DNA from: Pandoraea oxalativorans
GTDB taxonomy: Bacteria > Pseudomonadota > Gammaproteobacteria > Burkholderiales > Burkholderiaceae
Length of the DNA stretch: 64,000 nucleotides
Assembly (NCBI RefSeq): GCF_000972785.3
Contig: NZ_CP011253.3
Coordinates: forward strand, 186,001 to 250,000
Reading direction: 5' to 3'
Below, in pieces: positions 29,151-39,059 of this stretch. The number at the start of each line of letters is the position of its first letter. Position 1 is the stretch's first letter. Under the pieces are notes generated by a model, which did no database searches, had not been told where the DNA came from, and was given only the letters and a program-made list of their open reading frames with translations. Made by a program: the position numbers and the translations under genes.

Positions 29151-30815
29151 ATGACTGAAGCCTGGCAGACGCACGACGTCACCAATCAGGTGCCGCCGCT
29201 CACGGACTACAACCTCTACGCGACCGATGCCGCGCTGCAAGCCGCGGTGGCGGCGTTCGACGCGCACTGGCACGCGAAGGAATTGCATCGCCAGGGCGCA
29301 CGGGTGGGCGAGGCGGAAGTGCAGCAATGGGCGCAGGACGCCAATCGTCACGCGCCGGAACTGCAATCCTTCGATTCGCAAGGCAATCGTATCGACCGTG
29401 TCGCGTTTCATCCCGCGTGGCATTCGCTCATGGGGCTTTTGCGCGGTGCACAACTGCAATCGTTGCCGTGGGCGCATCCGCGCGGCGGGGTGATGGCGGC
29501 GCGCACGGCGTCGTACTTTCTGCACGCGCAGAACGAAGCCGGTTCGCTGTGTCCCACGACGATGACGTTCGCGAGCATCCCGGTGCTGGCGAAAGAACCG
29601 GCGCTCTTCGCCACGATCAAGGACAAGCTGCTCGCGCCCCAGCACGATCCGCGCGACGTGCCGCTCGCGCAGAAGCACACCCTGCTCATCGGCATGGGAA
29701 TGACGGAGAAACAGGGCGGCTCCGACGTGCGCACGAACACCACCGTCGCGACTGAAGTGGGCAAGGGCGAGTTCTCGCTCGTCGGTCACAAGTGGTTCTT
29801 CTCCGCACCGCAGTGCGACGCGCATCTGGTCCTCGCGCGCGATAGCGATAGCGACGCGTTGTCGTGCTTCTTTGTGCCGCGCTACCGGCCGGACGGCCAC
29901 AAGAATGCGGTGCAGATTCAGCAGCTCAAGGACAAGCTCGGCAACCGCTCGAACGCGAGCAGCGAAGTGGAATTTCGGGGCGCGTACGGCACGCGTGTCG
30001 GTGCGCCGGGGCGCGGTGTGCCCACGATTATCGAGATGGCGACCTACACGCGACTGGACTGTGTGATCGGCAGCGCGGCGATGATGCGCACCGGCGTCGT
30101 GCAGGCGATTCATCATGCACGGCACCGCACGGCGTTCGGCGCGAAACTCGTCGATCAGGATCTGATGACGGTGGTGCTTGCCGATCTCGCGCTGGAGTCG
30201 GAAGCGGCGACGTGGCTGGCGATGCGGCTCGCGCGTGCGTTCGACGCGAGTCTGTCGGACGACGACTCGCCCGTCGAGCGCGCATGGCGACGCATCGTGC
30301 TGCCTGCCGCGAAGTTCTGGGTGTGCAAGCGCGCGCTCGAACTCGCGGGCGAATGCATGGAAGTGTGGGGCGGTAACGGGTATGTCGAGACGGGGCCGCT
30401 GGCGCGTCTGTATCGCGAAGCGCCCGTCAATTCGATCTGGGAAGGCTCGGGCAACGTGATGTGTCTGGACGCGCTGCGCGCCATGAGCCGCGAACCGGAC
30501 GTCGCGCAAAGCTGGTTTCAGTGGCTCGGCGAACGTGTCGGATCGCACACGACGCTGCGTGCCGCGCTTGCGCAGTTGCACGGCTGGCTCGCCGCCGATC
30601 CTGCGTCGCACGCAGTGCGCGCGCGCGCCATCGCGCAACAGATCGTGTTGCTGTCGCAGGCCGCGTTGCTGCTGGAGCATGCGCCGTCCGAGCTGGCGCA
30701 CGGGTTCGTCGAGAGCCGGTTCGCGAACACTGGCGGACGTGTCTATGGCGTGATGCCGGACACGGTGCCTGTCGGTGTGCAACGCGCCTGGCTCGACAGA
30801 GCGTTTCTTGCGTGA
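29151..30815 (+). CDS. aidB: AidB-like acyl-CoA dehydrogenase family flavoprotein
   Basis: The 554-residue protein resembles E. coli AidB along its whole length. It starts WQTHDVTNQVPPL and includes GMGMTEKQGGSDVR (about 182-195), VGHKWFFSAPQ, LKDKLGNRSNAS and PVNSIWEGSGNVMCLDAL. AidB is an FAD-containing member of the acyl-CoA dehydrogenase superfamily linked to protection from alkylating agents and able to bind DNA through its C-terminal domain, which is present here. GGGAGA precedes the ATG. In E. coli aidB is Ada-controlled; no Ada box was identified here. Other annotations might call it isovaleryl-CoA dehydrogenase. Confidence 0.9.
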   Translation: MTEAWQTHDVTNQVPPLTDYNLYATDAALQAAVAAFDAHWHAKELHRQGARVGEAEVQQWAQDANRHAPELQSFDSQGNRIDRVAFHPAWHSLMGLLRGAQLQSLPWAHPRGGVMAARTASYFLHAQNEAGSLCPTTMTFASIPVLAKEPALFATIKDKLLAPQHDPRDVPLAQKHTLLIGMGMTEKQGGSDVRTNTTVATEVGKGEFSLVGHKWFFSAPQCDAHLVLARDSDSDALSCFFVPRYRPDGHKNAVQIQQLKDKLGNRSNASSEVEFRGAYGTRVGAPGRGVPTIIEMATYTRLDCVIGSAAMMRTGVVQAIHHARHRTAFGAKLVDQDLMTVVLADLALESEAATWLAMRLARAFDASLSDDDSPVERAWRRIVLPAAKFWVCKRALELAGECMEVWGGNGYVETGPLARLYREAPVNSIWEGSGNVMCLDALRAMSREPDVAQSWFQWLGERVGSHTTLRAALAQLHGWLAADPASHAVRARAIAQQIVLLSQAALLLEHAPSELAHGFVESRFANTGGRVYGVMPDTVPVGVQRAWLDRAFLA

Positions 30816-30945
30816 GGCGCGAAGTCAGACATGAGGCGTCGCGCGAAAGCGTCACGCATCGAAGCATCGACTTCATATAACGACAACATATCGACACGAC
30901 AGTGGTCGGAGCGCTCACGCACCGGCGGTCGCAGGGAGGAACGGC

Positions 30946-32427
30946 ATGGGACACAAAGATGAGATGGGCGCAGGCGGGGACGGGCTTCACGACGCTGCGA
31001 CGTTGCAGGTGTCGCAAGACGACGATCTGACGCGCGCGTTGCTGTTGCCACGCTTTGACGCGATGCGTCACGCGCACGATGCCTCCCCGCACGTCGAATG
31101 GTCGACCCGCAAACGTCATCTGACGGCGTTGCTCGGCATGTTGCACAAATATCGCGAGCCCTTCGCTACGGCCATCGACGAAGACTTTGGCTGGCGGTCG
31201 AAAGAAGAGACCGACATGCTCGAATTGTTTCCCTCGCTGGGCAACCTGAAGCATGCGCTGTCGCACACGCGTCGCTGGATGCGTGGCTCGTCGGGTTGGG
31301 CAAACCTCTGGCTCCTGCCTGCGCGACGCGCCATCGTCCCCCAGCCGCTGGGTGTCGTGGGTGTCATCGTGCCGTGGAACTACCCGCTGTTTCTCGCCAT
31401 CGGTCCGCTTACAGACGCACTGGCCGCAGGCAACCGCGTGATGATCAAGGTCTCGGAAGTCACGCCGCGTTTTGCGGAAGTGTTCGCGTCGGCCATTGCC
31501 GAGACATTCCCGCCGGAATGGGTGACGGTCGTGACCGGCGACGCGCAGGTCGCACGCGCGTTCTCGTCGCTGCCGTTCGACCATCTGCTGTTCACCGGGG
31601 CGACGTCGATTGGCCACCATGTGATGCGCGCGGCAAGCGAGCATCTCACGCCGGTGACGCTGGAACTCGGCGGCAAGTCGCCCGCAATCATCGGGCCGGG
31701 CGCACGTTGGGAGCACGCGGTGGAGCGCATCATGCTCGGCAAGCTGCTCAACGCGGGGCAGACGTGCGTTGCCCCCGACTATGTGCTGGTGCCGCGCGAA
31801 AAGCTCGATACGTTCGTGGCGACGGCGCGTCAGGTGGCGTCGCGACTTTACCCGGATGCCGTGAACAATCCGCAATACACGAGCATCGTGTCGGCGCGTC
31901 ACTTCGAGCGGTTGTCCGGTCTTGCAAGCGGGGCGGCCGCGCAGGGCGCTACGTCCCACGCCTTGTTCGACGCACCGGCGCAGGCGGCGCGCAGACGCCT
32001 GCCACCCGTCGTGCTGACGGGCGTACACGACGGCATGCGCGTGATGCGTGAGGAGATCTTCGGGCCGCTGCTGCCGGTGGTGCCCTACGACGATCTGGAC
32101 GCCGCGATTGCGTACGTGAACGCGCGTGCGCGTCCGCTCGCGCTGTACATGTTCGACACCGACCATGCGCGCATCGATCAGGTGGTGGATGGCACCATCT
32201 CCGGCGGTGTGACGATCAACGACACGCTGCTGCACGTGGCAGAGCATTCGTTGCCGTTCGCCGGCGTAGGGCCGTCCGGTATGGGCGGCTATCACGGCGA
32301 GGCGGGCTTCCGCACTTTCTCGAAGGAGAAGCCGATCTTTCGTCAGGCACGCTGGAATGGCGGCGGTCTGCTCAATCCCCCGTACGGCAAGCGGTTCGCT
32401 GCGATGATGAAGCTGCTGCTGCGCTGA
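30946..32427 (+). CDS. calB: Coniferyl-aldehyde-type aldehyde dehydrogenase
   Basis: The 493-residue NAD(P)-dependent dehydrogenase has the aldehyde-dehydrogenase catalytic Glu240 (TLELGGKSP) and Cys274 (NAGQTCVAPDY), plus VPWNYPLFL in the cofactor domain. The GQTCVAPDYVLVP context and the C-terminal KEKPIFRQARWNG extension fit the CalB (coniferyl aldehyde to ferulate) subgroup. GGGAGG is 6 nt before the ATG. It follows the AidB-like gene by 130 nt in the same direction and ends at a bidirectional terminator. Exact substrate is inferred; a general aliphatic/aromatic aldehyde enzyme is the alternative. Confidence 0.82.
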   Translation: MGHKDEMGAGGDGLHDAATLQVSQDDDLTRALLLPRFDAMRHAHDASPHVEWSTRKRHLTALLGMLHKYREPFATAIDEDFGWRSKEETDMLELFPSLGNLKHALSHTRRWMRGSSGWANLWLLPARRAIVPQPLGVVGVIVPWNYPLFLAIGPLTDALAAGNRVMIKVSEVTPRFAEVFASAIAETFPPEWVTVVTGDAQVARAFSSLPFDHLLFTGATSIGHHVMRAASEHLTPVTLELGGKSPAIIGPGARWEHAVERIMLGKLLNAGQTCVAPDYVLVPREKLDTFVATARQVASRLYPDAVNNPQYTSIVSARHFERLSGLASGAAAQGATSHALFDAPAQAARRRLPPVVLTGVHDGMRVMREEIFGPLLPVVPYDDLDAAIAYVNARARPLALYMFDTDHARIDQVVDGTISGGVTINDTLLHVAEHSLPFAGVGPSGMGGYHGEAGFRTFSKEKPIFRQARWNGGGLLNPPYGKRFAAMMKLLLR

Positions 32428-32480
32428 GGGACGGGGACTTCGTCACAGTCCAGCGCCGCAGTACGATCGAACCACCCAAA

Positions 32481-32519
32481 ACAAAACCCCCACCGGTTTG
32501 ACCCGGGCGGGGGTTTTGT
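32481..32519. terminator. Bidirectional terminator between calB and metK
   Basis: Arms ACAAAACCCCC (32481-32491) and GGGGGTTTTGT (32509-32519) are perfectly complementary. The 17-nt loop and T-rich ends on both strands suit the two convergent genes. Confidence 0.88.
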
Positions 32520-32570
32520 CTGACTGACGCCGGTCGACACCGGCGCCTGCCGTGCAGCGATTGCGCCGAA

Positions 32571-33749
32571 TCAGGCGACAGCGCGCAGACCGGCGTCGGC
32601 AAGCAGGGCGTCGGCGCGATCCGTGGCTTCCCACGAGAATTCCGGTTCTTCACGGCCGAAGTGGCCGTAAGCGGCGGTCTTCTCGTAGATCGGACGCAGC
32701 AGGTCGAGCATCTGGATGATGCCCTTCGGGCGCAGGTCGAAGTGCTTCTCGACCAGCTCGGCGATGCGCTGATCGCTGATCTTGCCCGTGCCGAAGGTGT
32801 TGACCATGACCGACGTCGGACGCGCCACACCGATGGCGTACGAGACCTGAATCACGCACTTCGACGCCAGACCGGCGGCCACGATGTTCTTCGCGACGTA
32901 ACGGCCAGCGTAGGCTGCCGAACGGTCGACCTTCGACGGATCCTTGCCCGAGAACGCGCCGCCGCCGTGCGGTGCAGCACCGCCGTACGTGTCGACGATG
33001 ATCTTGCGGCCCGTGAGGCCGGCGTCGCCTTGCGGGCCACCGATCACGAAACGGCCGGTCGGGTTCACCAGGAACTTGATGTCGCCCTTGATCAGGTCGG
33101 CCGGCAGCACCGGCTTGATGACTTCTTCGATGACGGCTTCGCGCAGCGCGTCCAGCGCGATGTCCGGCGCGTGCTGCGTCGAGAGCACCACGGTGTCGAT
33201 GCTGTGCGGACGGCCGTTTTCGTACTTGATGGTGACCTGGGACTTGGCGTCCGGACGCAGCCAGGGCAGACGACCGTCACGGCGCACTTGCGACTGGCGC
33301 TCGACCAGACGGTGCGACAGGTAGATCGGCAGCGGCATGAGTTCCGGCGTTTCGTCGCAGGCGTAGCCGAACATCAGGCCCTGGTCGCCCGCACCCTGAT
33401 CGAGGTTGTCGTCGTGTGCGCGGTCCACGCCCTGCGCGATGTCCGGCGACTGGCGGTCGTAGGCGACCAGCACGGCGCAGCCCTTGTAGTCGATGCCGTA
33501 GTCGGTGTTGTCGTAACCGATGCGACGGATCGTTTCGCGTGCGACTTGCTGATAGTCGACCGTAGCGGTCGTGGTGATTTCACCGGCGAGCACGACGAGA
33601 CCCGTGTTGCAAAGCGTTTCCGCAGCAACGCGCGCGTACTTGTCTTGCGTCAGGATGGCATCGAGAACGGCATCCGAGATCTGGTCGGCGACCTTGTCCG
33701 GGTGACCTTCGGAGACGGATTCGGAGGTAAAGAGATAGTCGTTCGCCAC
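32571..33749 (-). CDS. metK: S-adenosylmethionine synthetase
   Basis: MetK makes S-adenosylmethionine from methionine and ATP. The 392-residue product has the family elements [17 protein letters not shown] (about 11-27), the first signature around [12 protein letters not shown] (about 119-130) and the second around [19 protein letters not shown]. It starts with GTG at 33749, preceded by AGAGGAG at good spacing. It is a single gene, convergent with calB and divergent from lpxL. A palindromic hairpin lies 80-114 nt upstream in the leader. Confidence 0.97.
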   Translation of the reverse strand: MANDYLFTSESVSEGHPDKVADQISDAVLDAILTQDKYARVAAETLCNTGLVVLAGEITTTATVDYQQVARETIRRIGYDNTDYGIDYKGCAVLVAYDRQSPDIAQGVDRAHDDNLDQGAGDQGLMFGYACDETPELMPLPIYLSHRLVERQSQVRRDGRLPWLRPDAKSQVTIKYENGRPHSIDTVVLSTQHAPDIALDALREAVIEEVIKPVLPADLIKGDIKFLVNPTGRFVIGGPQGDAGLTGRKIIVDTYGGAAPHGGGAFSGKDPSKVDRSAAYAGRYVAKNIVAAGLASKCVIQVSYAIGVARPTSVMVNTFGTGKISDQRIAELVEKHFDLRPKGIIQMLDLLRPIYEKTAAYGHFGREEPEFSWEATDRADALLADAGLRAVA

Positions 33750-33828
33750 TTATGGCTCCTCTAACGTATTTGGCGACTCACGTTGCCGTCATCGGAGGAG
33801 AAGCGGCGACGCTTTAGCGGAAAGTTGG

Positions 33829-33863
33829 TCGAATGGGCTGCCTATGTATGGTGGCTCATTCGA
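33829..33863 (-). promoter_or_regulatory. Palindromic hairpin in the metK leader
   Basis: Two 14-nt arms (33829-33842 and 33850-33863) flank a 7-nt loop. The outer seven pairs TCGAATG/CATTCGA are perfect and the inner pairs interrupted by mismatches. It lies between the likely divergent promoters and the metK start, so it could be an RNA regulatory stem or a protein operator. It did not match a SAM or SAH riboswitch that I could recognise. Confidence 0.5.
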
Positions 33864-33869
33864 ATCGCC

Positions 33870-33932
33870 CCGCAAGTTGTCAGTTAACTCGGCGATGTCG
33901 CTTATTATACGCCCCTGAAGAAATCCTGCTTG
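33870..33932. promoter_or_regulatory. Probable overlapping divergent promoters of metK and lpxL
   Basis: A perfect TATAAT on the minus strand (33904-33909) would suit metK. TTAACT (33884-33889) spaced 17 nt from TATACG (33907-33912) could serve lpxL on the plus strand. The metK -35 element is not evident. Confidence 0.35.
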
Positions 33933-33936
33933 CGAC

Positions 33937-34833
33937 ATGGCTACCACTCCCAAGAAATCCCTCGGGTACTACCTCAGCGTGGGTCTGCTGCGCGGACTCA
34001 ACCTGCTGCCCTATAGCTGGGTCGCGCGTTTCGGCGCGGGCATCGGGCATGTGCTGTACCTGATTCCCAGCTCCCGGAAGCGGGTGGTACACACCAATTT
34101 GCGCCTGTGTTTCCCGCACTGGGACGACGCCACCCGCGAGCGCGTGGCCAAGGCGTCGTTTGTCCACGCGATCCGCAGCTACGCGGAGCGCAGCGTCCAG
34201 TGGTTCGGTAGCGGCAAGAAGCTCGAACGCCTCATCGAACTCGATTCGGCCGTCGACCTGCGCGCTCCGGACATGCCCCCCACGATCCTGCTCGGCTTCC
34301 ACTTCGTGGGCATCGAGGCGGCGTCCGTATTCATCAACTACTCGCTGCACCGGCCCTGCGCCTCGCTCTACACGCCGATGTCGAACCCGGCGTTCGACGC
34401 CATGGCTCGCGAGCAGCGCGGCCGTTTCGACGCCGAGATGATCCCGCGCGGCGACAGCGCACGCGACGTGCTGCGCATGTTCCGCAAGAAGAAGCCGGTC
34501 ATGCTGGCGGCGGATATGGACTACGGCGCGCGAAACTCCACGTTCGTGCCCTTTTTCGGGGTCGAGACTTGCACTCTGACGTCGGTGTCGCGACTGGCGG
34601 AAGTCGGCCGGGCGCAGATTCTGCCGTTCATCGGCGAAGTGCTGCCTAACTTCAAGGGCTACCGCCTGAAAGTGTTCCCGATCTGGGAAAACTACCCCAG
34701 CGGCGACCCGGACGCCGACGCGCGCCGCATGAACGCCTTCCTCGAAGAGCAGATTCTCAAGATGCCGGAACAGTATTACTGGGTCCACAAGCGTTTCAAG
34801 ACGCGCCCCGAGGGGCAGCCGGGCGTCTACTGA
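33937..34833 (+). CDS. lpxL: Lipid A lauroyl/late acyltransferase (LpxL/HtrB family)
   Basis: This enzyme adds a secondary acyl chain to Kdo2-lipid IVA at the inner membrane. The 298-residue protein has an N-terminal hydrophobic helix (about 9-30) and the catalytic HX4E motif H122-E127 ([11 protein letters not shown]). It also has the downstream [11 protein letters not shown] region seen in the family, where a Gly/Phe-rich loop binds lipid A. A weak Shine-Dalgarno precedes the ATG. dapF follows after 43 nt, and the run lpxL-dapF-DUF484-xerC is a common Burkholderiales neighbourhood. Confidence 0.93.
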   Translation: MATTPKKSLGYYLSVGLLRGLNLLPYSWVARFGAGIGHVLYLIPSSRKRVVHTNLRLCFPHWDDATRERVAKASFVHAIRSYAERSVQWFGSGKKLERLIELDSAVDLRAPDMPPTILLGFHFVGIEAASVFINYSLHRPCASLYTPMSNPAFDAMAREQRGRFDAEMIPRGDSARDVLRMFRKKKPVMLAADMDYGARNSTFVPFFGVETCTLTSVSRLAEVGRAQILPFIGEVLPNFKGYRLKVFPIWENYPSGDPDADARRMNAFLEEQILKMPEQYYWVHKRFKTRPEGQPGVY

Positions 34834-34876
34834 CCGGCACCGGATGCGCGTCGACCTTCTCCACTACAATAGCGGC

Positions 34877-35728
34877 ATGAAGCTCAAATTCACCAAGATG
34901 CAAGGTGCCGGGAACGACTTCGTCGTGATCGACGGCATCTCGCAGACCATCGATTTCACGCCCGAACAATGGCGTGCGCTCGCCGACCGCCACTTTGGCG
35001 TCGGCGCGGACCAGTTGCTGCTCGTCGAACGCTCCGCCATGCCGGGCGTGGACTTCCGCTATCGCATCTTCAACGCCGACGGCGGTGAGGTCGAGCATTG
35101 CGGCAATGGCGCGCGCTGCTTCGTCAAGTTCGTGCGCGACACCGGCTTGACCGACAAGCACACGGTGCGCGTCGAGGTGCAGCAGGGTGTGATTACGCTC
35201 ACGATGCGCGAAGACGGTCAGGTCAGCGTGGATATGGGCGCACCGATTCTCACGCCGTCCGACGTGCCGTTCGATGCCGCCGGTCTGGAAGGTCGCCGCG
35301 AGGGCGACGACACGCTCTGGCCGCTCGACGTCGCAGGCAAGACGACCTGGATTTCCGTGGTCTCGATGGGCAATCCGCACGCCGTGCAGGTGGTCGATAA
35401 CGTCGACACCGCGCCGGTCGAGACGGACGGCCCGCTGGTCGAGCGTCACCGCCGCTTCCCGCGCCGGGTGAACGCCGGGTTCCTGCAAGTGGTGAGTCAG
35501 CACGAAGCGCGGCTGCGCGTGTACGAGCGCGGCGCAGGTGAAACGCTCGCCTGCGGCACGGGCGCGTGCGCGGCGGCGGTGGCGGGCATCCGTCGCGGTC
35601 TGCTCAAGGCACCTGTGGCCATCGAGACGCACGGCGGCACGCTCACCATCGACTGGGACGGCGCAAGCGGTCCGGTCATCATGACGGGACCGGCTGCCAC
35701 GGTCTTCGAAGGTACGATCGAAGTCTGA
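34877..35728 (+). CDS. dapF: Diaminopimelate epimerase
   Basis: DapF interconverts LL- and meso-diaminopimelate for lysine and peptidoglycan synthesis by a two-cysteine mechanism. The 283-residue product has Cys75 (EHCGNGARC) and Cys226 (ACGTGAC) as the acid/base pair, plus the GAGNDF start motif. The start at 34877 ([15 protein letters not shown]) matches the family. An ATG 33 nt earlier adds residues without homology. TACAAT at 34865-34870 just before the start resembles a -10 element. Confidence 0.96.
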   Translation: MKLKFTKMQGAGNDFVVIDGISQTIDFTPEQWRALADRHFGVGADQLLLVERSAMPGVDFRYRIFNADGGEVEHCGNGARCFVKFVRDTGLTDKHTVRVEVQQGVITLTMREDGQVSVDMGAPILTPSDVPFDAAGLEGRREGDDTLWPLDVAGKTTWISVVSMGNPHAVQVVDNVDTAPVETDGPLVERHRRFPRRVNAGFLQVVSQHEARLRVYERGAGETLACGTGACAAAVAGIRRGLLKAPVAIETHGGTLTIDWDGASGPVIMTGPAATVFEGTIEV

Positions 35729-35875
35729 CGGCTTCGGCGTCAGGACAGGCAGCACGGCATTGGTTTCAGACGGATTCTGATTTAGCGACCCAGGCGGCTG
35801 CACGTCGCCCTTGTGTTCGGCATAACGAATATGAGGCGCGGCGCGCGGCAGTTGACGAACAGCAGACGGACATTC

Positions 35876-36544
35876 ATGAACGACCGAGATATTGCGGAAT
35901 ACCTGATTGCGCATCCCGACTTCTTCGAGCGCCATGCCGAATTGCTGGCCGGCGTGCGGCTCACCAGCCCGCACGGCCAGCGGGCGGTGTCGTTGCAGGA
36001 GCGTCAGATCGAGATGCAGCGCGAGAAGACCAAGCAGATCGAGCGACGCCTCGCCGAACTGATGCGCTACGGCCACGAAAACGACGATATCTCGGGCAAG
36101 CTGCACCGCTGGACCCTCGGTCTGCTGGGCGAGCGTGACCCGCATGCGCTGCCCGAGGCGATTGCCCGTGGTTTGCGCGACGTCTTCAATGTGCCGTTCG
36201 CGGCCGTGCGTCTGTGGAACGTGGCCGCGCCGTATCAACCGGCCGAGTTCGCCCGCAGCGTCAGCGAGGAAGTGAAGATCTTCGCGACGAGCCTGGTTAC
36301 GCCATACTGCGGCGCGAACACCGGCTTCGAAGCGGTGACATGGCTGGGCGCGCCGAGCGATCCCGCCTCGGTCGCCCTGCTCGCGCTGCGCGACCCGCAA
36401 GTGACCGACGGCCCGGTCTTCGGCCTGCTCGTCATGGGCTCGGAAGACGCGCGCCGCTTCCATGAAGGCATGGCGACGGATTTCCTCACGCAGATCGGCG
36501 AACTGGCCGGGGCTGCCCTCGGCAAGCTGCGCGCCGACGACTGA
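35876..36544 (+). CDS. DUF484 family protein
   Basis: The 222-residue cytoplasmic protein has the DUF484 start DIAEYLIAHPDFFERHAELL. A coiled-coil section with REKTKQIERRLAELM (about 49-63) and a GAF-like C-terminal half follow. Its role is unknown. It is commonly placed between dapF and xerC in gamma- and betaproteobacteria, as it is here. ATG 35876 was chosen over 35813 because homology begins at MNDRDIAEYL. The gap to xerC is 1 nt, so translation is probably coupled. Confidence 0.9.
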   Translation: MNDRDIAEYLIAHPDFFERHAELLAGVRLTSPHGQRAVSLQERQIEMQREKTKQIERRLAELMRYGHENDDISGKLHRWTLGLLGERDPHALPEAIARGLRDVFNVPFAAVRLWNVAAPYQPAEFARSVSEEVKIFATSLVTPYCGANTGFEAVTWLGAPSDPASVALLALRDPQVTDGPVFGLLVMGSEDARRFHEGMATDFLTQIGELAGAALGKLRADD

Positions 36545-36545
36545 G

Positions 36546-37586
36546 ATGCGCTCCGGATCTCCGGCTGGCAAGGGGAAGGGGGCGAGCGGGGGGACGCACG
36601 ACACGCTGCCTCTGTCGTCGACCGATGCATCGTCCGAGTCGCCCCCTGAGCCGCCGCTTGAGCCGCCACTTGAGCCAGGCATCCGCACCTATCTGACATC
36701 GTTGGCCAGCGAGCGCAAGCTCGCGGCGCTCACGCTGGAAAACTACACGCGCGACCTGCGTCAGTTGCAGCGTCTCGCGAGCGGCCGTGCGCTCGAATCG
36801 CTGCAACACGGCGACATCCGCCGCTTCGTGATGAAGCTGCATAGCGAGGGGCTGGTCGGCCGCTCGATTGCCCGCAAGCTCTCCGCCTGGCGCGGCTACT
36901 TCGCGTGGCTTGCTCAGCGTACCGCGCTCGCCGCGAATCCCGTCGAAGGCGTGCGCGCACCCAAACAACCCAAACCGTTGCCCAAGGCGCTGTCGCCCGA
37001 TCAGGCGTCGGCGCTCGTCGAATTCGCGACCGGCACGTCCGCCGAGGCCGTGCGCAACCGCGCGATGTTCGAACTGCTTTACTCGTCGGGCCTGCGTCTG
37101 TCGGAACTGACGGGGCTTGACCATCGTTACGTCGAGGCCGACGGCTACCGCTCGGCGAGCTGGCTGGATCTGGCCGAGTGCGAGGTCGTCGTGACGGGCA
37201 AGGGCAACAAGCGGCGTCGCGTGCCGGTGGGCGAGAAGGCGGCGCAGGCGTTGGCGCAATGGCTGGAGATGCGCGCGCCGCTGGCGACGGCCGAGCCGCA
37301 CGCCCTGTTTCTGTCGGCGCGCGGCAAGCGTATCGGTGCGCGCGCGGTGCAGCAGGGGCTGGAGCGTCACGCGCTGGCGGCCGGACTGCCCACGCATGTG
37401 CATCCGCACATGCTGCGTCACTCGTTCGCAACGCATGTGCTGCAATCGTCCGGCGATCTTCGGGCCGTGCAGGAAATGCTCGGCCATAGCAATATTTCGA
37501 CGACGCAGATCTACACGAAGCTCGACTTCCAACATCTTGCCAAGGTGTACGACCAGGCGCATCCGCGCTCACGCAAGAAGCCCTGA
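36546..37586 (+). CDS. xerC: Tyrosine recombinase XerC
   Basis: XerC, with XerD, resolves chromosome dimers at dif. The 346-residue product has the SAM-like N-terminal core-binding domain and a catalytic domain. Its catalytic residues are R184 (SSGLRLSEL), K219 or K222 (GKGNKRR), H288 and R291 (HPHMLRHSF), H314 (LGHSNIS) and nucleophile Y323 (TTQIYTKL). The first 45 residues are an extra low-complexity segment ending in an EPPLEPPLEP repeat, encoded by about three 12-nt units. The true start could therefore be later, nearer residue 45. It begins 1 nt after the DUF484 stop. Confidence 0.93.
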   Translation: MRSGSPAGKGKGASGGTHDTLPLSSTDASSESPPEPPLEPPLEPGIRTYLTSLASERKLAALTLENYTRDLRQLQRLASGRALESLQHGDIRRFVMKLHSEGLVGRSIARKLSAWRGYFAWLAQRTALAANPVEGVRAPKQPKPLPKALSPDQASALVEFATGTSAEAVRNRAMFELLYSSGLRLSELTGLDHRYVEADGYRSASWLDLAECEVVVTGKGNKRRRVPVGEKAAQALAQWLEMRAPLATAEPHALFLSARGKRIGARAVQQGLERHALAAGLPTHVHPHMLRHSFATHVLQSSGDLRAVQEMLGHSNISTTQIYTKLDFQHLAKVYDQAHPRSRKKP

Positions 37587-37808
37587 GGCTGGCCCCGATG
37601 TCGCGCCGGGCTGACGAGGCGCTTTACGGCGTGCGCGCCGAGTCGGTGTAGAATCGCGTCCTTCCTCAGCAAGTCCCGCACAGTGTGCGTTGTGCCGTCC
37701 GCCAGCCGGATGCCTCGCGCGTGCGACCGAGCCCGATCCGGATCCGGCCCGCCCGCCGTGCCGCGAGACTTGCCCGTCACCCCGAATGCAACCGTTAGTC
37801 CGTTCCGC

Positions 37809-39023
37809 ATGAATACCTTGACCCTCAAGCCCGGCAAAGAGAAGTCCTTGCTGCGCCGTCATCCCTGGATTTACGCCACCGCCGTGGCGCGCGTGGACGG
37901 CAACCCGGCCTCCGGTGCCACGGTTGTGGTGCGGGCCGCCGATGGCCGTTTCCTCGCGCGCGCCGCGTTCAGCCCGGTGTCGGCCATCCGCGCCCGCGTG
38001 TGGACGTTCAACGAAAACGAGCCGGTCGATCACGCGTTCTTCAAGCGTCGCGTCTCGGCGGCGCTGGCGTACCGCGAAGAGATGGTGCACGACACGGGCG
38101 CGACGCGTCTGCTCTTCGGTGAGGCCGACGGCCTGCCGGGGCTGATCGTCGACCGTTATCGGTCCGCGCCGGGTCAGCCGGAGACCGATCAGCTCGTCTG
38201 CCAGTTCATGGCGGCGGGTGTCGAAGCCTGGAAGGACGCCATTACCAAGGCGCTCGTAGGGGCGACCGGCTGCCCGAACGTCTATGAGCGTTCCGATGCG
38301 GCGGTACGCGAGCGTGAAGGGCTGCCGAGCATCACCGGCGTGCTGGCCGGGGCCGAGCCGCCCGAAGCGCCGGCGTTGCTGACGACGCATGAAAACGGCG
38401 TGAAGTATTACGTCGACGTGCGCAACGGACACAAGACCGGCTTCTACGTCGACCAGCGCGACAACCGTCGGCTCGTTCAGCAACAGGCCCGGGGCCGCGA
38501 CGTGCTGAACTGCTTCTGCTACACCGGCGGCTTCTCGCTGGCGGCGCTGGCAGGGGGGGCGCAGAGCGTGCTGTCGATCGATTCGTCAGGCGAGGCGCTG
38601 GCGATCGGCGCGCGCAACGTCGAACTGAACGGTTTCGACGCCGCCCGTGCCGAGTGGCGCGATGCGGACGTCTTCAAGACGTTGCGCGCCCTGCGCGAGG
38701 AAGGCCGTACGTTCGACATGATCGTGCTCGACCCGCCGAAGTTCGCGCCGTCGGCCCATCACGTGGACCGCGCTGCGCGGGCGTACAAGGACATCAACAT
38801 GGCGGGCTTCCGGCTGCTGCGTCCGGGCGGCCAGTTGCTCACCTACTCGTGCTCAGGCGCCATCGATGCCGATCTGTTCCAGAAGATCGTGGCCGGTGCG
38901 GCCGTCGATGCCGGTGTCGACGCACGTATCCTGCGCCGCCTGTCGGCGGGCATGGATCACCCGATGCTCACGCAATTCCCCGAAGGCGAATACCTCAAGG
39001 GACTTTGGTTGCAGCGTATGTAA
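37809..39023 (+). CDS. rlmI: 23S rRNA (cytosine-C5)-methyltransferase RlmI-like
   Basis: RlmI-type enzymes methylate C5 of a 23S rRNA cytosine (C1962 in E. coli). The 404 residues have an N-terminal PUA-like domain (1-75), a linker, and a Rossmann methyltransferase domain. That domain has NCFCYTGGFSLAAL (SAM-binding motif I, about 237-250) and the catalytic-loop sequence VLDPPKFAPS. ATG 37809 begins MNTLTLKPGKEKSLLRRHPWIY; a frame extending to 37683 is without homology. A 222-nt gap separates it from xerC. It ends 36 nt before the convergent EamA gene. Confidence 0.92.
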   Translation: MNTLTLKPGKEKSLLRRHPWIYATAVARVDGNPASGATVVVRAADGRFLARAAFSPVSAIRARVWTFNENEPVDHAFFKRRVSAALAYREEMVHDTGATRLLFGEADGLPGLIVDRYRSAPGQPETDQLVCQFMAAGVEAWKDAITKALVGATGCPNVYERSDAAVREREGLPSITGVLAGAEPPEAPALLTTHENGVKYYVDVRNGHKTGFYVDQRDNRRLVQQQARGRDVLNCFCYTGGFSLAALAGGAQSVLSIDSSGEALAIGARNVELNGFDAARAEWRDADVFKTLRALREEGRTFDMIVLDPPKFAPSAHHVDRAARAYKDINMAGFRLLRPGGQLLTYSCSGAIDADLFQKIVAGAAVDAGVDARILRRLSAGMDHPMLTQFPEGEYLKGLWLQRM

Positions 39024-39059
39024 GTGTTTGCTTTCTTGGTGTGGGCCGCTCACAGGGCA

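Noticed and set aside
33750..33936. A SAM or SAH riboswitch in the metK leader
   Set aside because: I could not match the conserved cores of known classes; only an unassigned palindrome remains.
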